DNA of 64,000 nt from Aquila chrysaetos chrysaetos (lineage: Eukaryota > Chordata > Aves > Accipitriformes > Accipitridae), in contig NC_044019.1 in NCBI RefSeq assembly GCF_900496995.4, positions 5,305,501 through 5,369,500 of the forward strand, in the 5' to 3' direction. Shown one piece after another: positions 61,001-64,000 of the stretch. The position numbers were made by a program, and so were the translations under genes. Positions within the stretch are counted from its first letter, which is position 1. Every line of letters begins with the position of its first letter. A model generated the notes under the pieces. The model was not told where the DNA came from. It did not search any database and saw only the letters and a list, made by a program, of their open reading frames with translations.

Positions 61001-61200
61001 GAAAAGCCTCACCGTGCTGTTACGTGCACAGTTTCAGAGTGGCGCGCAGGTCAGTCTCTGCGCAGTTGGACCGGTGCTCCTGTTTTTGCACGTTCACCAG
61101 CACGGCTGTGGGCTTTGCTTGTGGACGAAGCACTCGCCATCTCAATGTGGCTTTATCGGCCCAGCACCCCCTCAACTGAGCCCAGTACCTGTTCGGTTCC
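52000..61200. other. Noncoding-looking DNA
   Basis: Sequence of moderate to low GC with no coding exon I can support. Visible features are minor: a short palindrome CATACGTATG at 58,495-58,504 in a T/A-rich patch, a T-rich run at 59,480-59,515 and scattered AATAAA hexamers without a gene. It is probably intron or intergenic between the two CpG islands. Confidence 0.5.
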
Positions 61201-61744
61201 TAATGGCCTTGTGTTTAAAAAAAATAAAGAAAACCCCAACGCGCCCCCCGCCCGGTTCTCCCTGCTGAGATGGGCCACAACTTTCTCTGGGAGACAGCGA
61301 ACTGTATTTAAAAATCTAGGTCACGGCGGGAGGGGAGAGCCGCCCGCTGCCGCTCGGCGTTACGGGCAGGCAGGGCCCCTCCTGCCCCTTTCGTACCGGT
61401 TCCGGGCGGTGCCAAATGACCGCGGCTCTTTCCCTCCACACCCCCCACCACCCCCCCCCCCCGGTATCGGCTTAGCGCCGAGCCGGCGGCGGGCGAGGGG
61501 GGGCTGCCGGTAATCCTGTCAGTTCAGCCTCCCCCTCCCGGGGTGCGGGGGGTGTTTTTCCGCCGGGCTGAGGGAGGCGGCCGAGGCGGGGCAGGGCCGC
61601 GGTCCCTCAGGGCCGCCCGCGGGCGCCGAGCCCCGGCCCTGAGGGAGGGAAACGGCGCGCAGGGGAGGGCGGGGGGGGGGGGGGGAGAGCTCTGAGGGGG
61701 CGCGCGCTCCCGCTCCCCCCACCCTCCCCGCCAGCCGCGGTTTT

Positions 61745-61880
61745 CCCTCAGCCAATAGCGAGGCGGCGCTCGCTCCCCGCCTCCCTGCTCTCGGCCAATG
61801 GGAACTTACTACAGTGTTGTGAGTGGGGGCGGGGCCGGAGAAGGTGGGGGGGAGGGTGCAGAGCCGTGGGGCGGGCGGCG
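61745..61880 (+). promoter_or_regulatory. CCAAT/GC-box promoter
   Basis: Two CCAAT boxes at 61,752-61,756 and 61,795-61,799, 43 bp apart, are followed by a GC box GGGGCGGGGC at 61,826-61,835. There is no TATA motif. This is the layout of a housekeeping-type CpG-island promoter. NF-Y binds paired CCAAT boxes and Sp1-family proteins bind GC boxes. Orientation + is inferred from the donor at 62,019. Confidence 0.65.
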
Positions 61881-62018
61881 GCGGCGGCACTCACCGGAGC
61901 GGAGCGGGCTGGGCTGGGCTCGGTGCGGAGCGGAGCGGAGCGACCCCCGAGGTGCCGCACCGGCGGGGCCCGGTGGCGGGGGCGGCCGCGGGCGCGCGCG
62001 CGCGCCCTCGGCGGGCGG
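61865..62018 (+). other. Probable noncoding first exon B
   Basis: The segment ends at a perfect donor, GCGGGCGG|GTAAGT, with the intron beginning at 62,019. No ATG is present between the promoter elements and the donor, which fits a 5' UTR exon. It shares the 18-mer CGGTGCGGAGCGGAGCGG (61,921-61,938) with candidate exon A. The start is approximate. It could be an alternative first exon of the same gene as exon A or the start of a separate gene; the coding exons are outside the window. Confidence 0.5.
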
Positions 62019-62019
62019 G

Positions 62020-62535
62020 TAAGTGCGCGCGGGAGCGCGTGCGTGTGTGCACGGCGAGTGTGTGTGCGCGCGCGCGCGGCGCTGTCTGTGCGCGCATGGG
62101 TTTTGCGCGGGGCGCGCGGTGTGCGTGCAAACGGCGTATCGGTGCGTGCCCGCGATCTCGGTGCTGCCGGGGCGTGTATGTATATGTGTGTCTGCGTGTG
62201 CGCGGGGTATCTCTGCACGCACACGCTGCGTGTGTTCGTGTGTGCAAGGTGCGTGTGTGTCTGCGCGGCGAGCGCGTGTGCGTGCATGGGTTGTGCGCGC
62301 CGTGCTTCTGTGCGCGCAAAGGATTCGCGTGCATGGGGTGCGAGTGTACACGCGTGGTCTGCACAGTGCCCGCGTCGGCTCTGTGCGTGTGTGTGCGCGT
62401 GTGCGCGGTGTATCTGGGGTGCGTGGTGTGTGTCCGCTGTGGTCTCTGCACGCATGCATAGCGTGGGTGTGTGTATGTGCACGGTGTGTGTGTGTGCACG
62501 CAGCGTATCCGCGTGTGCAGAGCGCGGTGTGCGAG
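62020..62535. repeat. Alternating purine-pyrimidine (TG/CG) tract
   Basis: About 500 bp dominated by GT, GC and CA steps in long alternating runs, with phrases such as 'gtgtgtgcgcgcgcgcgcg' and 'gtgtgtgtgcacgc'. It is not a simple (GT)n array: units like 'gtgcgtgtgtctgcg' recur imperfectly. It begins directly at the donor of candidate exon B. Alternating CG/TG DNA is the class most prone to the left-handed Z form. Confidence 0.8.
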
Positions 62536-62559
62536 CTCTCCGTGGGGGTGCATGTGTCA

Positions 62560-64000
62560 TGGAGAACTGCAAGCCGAGAGGCTGAGGCTCAGCCAGAGAC
62601 AGGTTCTGCAGGAGGCGAGAAACTGCGGGGGGGGAGGATAGCGGGATGAGGGGACGCAACGCAGGGGAGCTGGCACCCAGTGTCACCCCCTTGCTGGGGC
62701 AGGGGGTGCCCGGGGCTGCCGGTGACCGAGCCGGGGTCCCCAGCTCTGCCCGGAGTCCATTGTGCAGGAAGAGGAGGAGGAAGGAGACATGGCGGGGAAG
62801 AGCTCCGAGCTCTGCAAACTGTCGGGGCCCCGCTCGCCCACCCGCGGGATGAACGCGGGTGCCGTGGTCTGGCGCTGGCCGGGCAAAGGCTCTTTCCAGG
62901 CTGTGCATCCCGCTTCCCTCTGAATTTCAGCTCATGAAAACACCTTCGCCTGCTGGGAAGCAATGCTCTTCAGCTAAAAGGATTTTCCGCCGGGGCGTGT
63001 TTTTATTTTTTACCTCCAGCAAGGCAACATTTACAACAAAAAAGACTCCAAAGGGCCCGGAATGAGTTAAAATCGCACCTTGACCACATCTGTGAGTGCC
63101 GAGTCTGCAAGCGTCCCGAGTGCAGTCGCTTAAGTGTTTCTTGGGGAAAAGGATCTTGCTCGCCCTTTGTGCACCGAGGGGGCTGTATGTGGTTTGGGGG
63201 TGCTGCTTTTGGGCAGGGGCTGGCAGCCCTCCCAGCTGTGGGTGCATAAGTGTTTATTTAAGAATTGCCTGTCCAGCTGTAAAGAGAAAATTTCTTAAAG
63301 ACTGTCCAAATTCTGGGGCAGGTGTTGTGCTAGAAATTGTAGTTCAGTTATAATTCAATTCTCCGTCTTATAATTTAGTTAAGATACTGGTAAAATTAGA
63401 GAGAAGCAAAGTAAAATCTTATTTCTGAGCAACAGCACAAAATCAATTTTTGCCTTACCTTGCTCTTTATATTTAGGATTTTAAGGCTTTCCAAACACGC
63501 TAGGTTTTGTTTGCCTAAGTTAGGTAGATCTGGAGGAATGGTCCTTCTAATTAATTGATTCTTATTTCACAATTCAGTTACTGAATGTAAAAATAATCCC
63601 TGTAAGGTCTCGGTGGGAGGAGAATATGGCCGTATATTGATGGGAGACGTGGAGGGGCTCTGACCTGGCTGCTATCGCCGTTCATCTCTGTGGCGATGTT
63701 GTGGAGTGCAATTCCTTCCACAATTAGCTGACTCGCATGTCGCTGCCCCAGGAGCTGCTCCCTTCTCTTGAAAGGTTGCTTTGTGGAGGTGCAATAGCAG
63801 TTTTTTTGGTTGGCTGGCACAACTGTATTTTTAATTCATTGAAGGTTTTCCTGCAATGTTGTGGTGGCTGTTATTGGGGATGTACTGCTTGTGGTGTGTG
63901 TCAGGTGTCAATGCTTCTAATGCACTTGATGTTTATTTTTTTACATCATGGTGCCAACCTCTGGCATCTTCAGTTATGTTTCTGTGACAATTTTGAGCAT
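62560..64000. other. Intron-like sequence to the window end
   Basis: GC content falls from the CpG island into ordinary, increasingly AT-rich sequence. No coding exon, repeat or RNA gene was recognised. If exon B is real, this is the first part of its intron. Confidence 0.45.

Larger units (their letters stand above)
61220..62560. promoter_or_regulatory. CpG island 2
   Basis: CpG-dense sequence starts near 61,220, peaks between 61,550 and 62,020 and continues into CG/TG-alternating sequence to about 62,560. A long G run lies at 61,670-61,685. The long overlapping frames, including one of 386 codons on the minus strand rich in His, Thr, Arg and Ala, come from the alternating repeat composition and are not treated as genes. 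Confidence 0.85.

Noticed and set aside
61748-62908. 386-codon minus-strand open frame rich in His, Thr, Arg and Ala
   Set aside because: It reads through the CG/TG alternating tract. All frames on both strands are open there because the sequence rarely contains stop codons. The repetitive AHTHT-like composition mirrors the DNA repeat, not a protein domain.

Overview
The window looks like nuclear DNA of a bird, or a close archosaur relative. Interspersed repeats are sparse. The recognisable ones are decayed CR1 LINE 3' ends, some carrying the short ATTCTRTG-type tail repeats seen in sauropsids, and worn MIR-type SINE relics. Two strong CpG islands with very G-rich flanks are also present. There are no bacterial-style operons; coding sequence is split by GT-AG introns.

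One gene is clear. A five-exon CCN-family (CYR61/CTGF/NOV) matricellular protein lies on the + strand, with coding sequence from 28,003 to 38,788. The exons join in consistent phases (0, 1, 1, 0) to give 349 residues: signal peptide, IGFBP domain, VWC domain, TSP1 domain and C-terminal cystine knot. The domains hold 12+10+6+10 = 38 cysteines, the complete CCN set. The long introns 1 and 2 fit CCN5 (WISP2) better than the compact CCN2 gene, although the protein itself is CCN2-like and keeps the cystine knot that mammalian CCN5 lacks. I call it CCN5-like. A TATA-type promoter with an AP-1 site precedes it, and a 3' UTR of about 2 kb follows, with two AATAAA signals.

Region by region: 1-27,870 is gene-poor DNA with repeat relics and a few exon-like stretches I cannot assign. 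27,870-40,800 is the CCN gene. 41,150-42,300 is a CpG island whose core holds a CArG box, two full cAMP response elements, three CRE half-sites and several GC boxes, ending in a probable noncoding first exon with a splice donor at 42,298. A degenerate G-rich minisatellite follows to about 43,160. 43,160-61,200 shows no coding exon I can support. 61,220-62,020 is a second CpG-island promoter (two CCAAT boxes, GC box) with a probable noncoding first exon and a perfect GTAAGT donor at 62,019. About 500 bp of alternating purine-pyrimidine sequence comes next, then intron-like DNA to the end. The two + strand first exons may be alternative starts of one gene, or starts of two genes, whose coding exons lie beyond base 64,000. 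In human the + strand gene YWHAB lies in this direction from CCN5, but nothing inside the window proves it.
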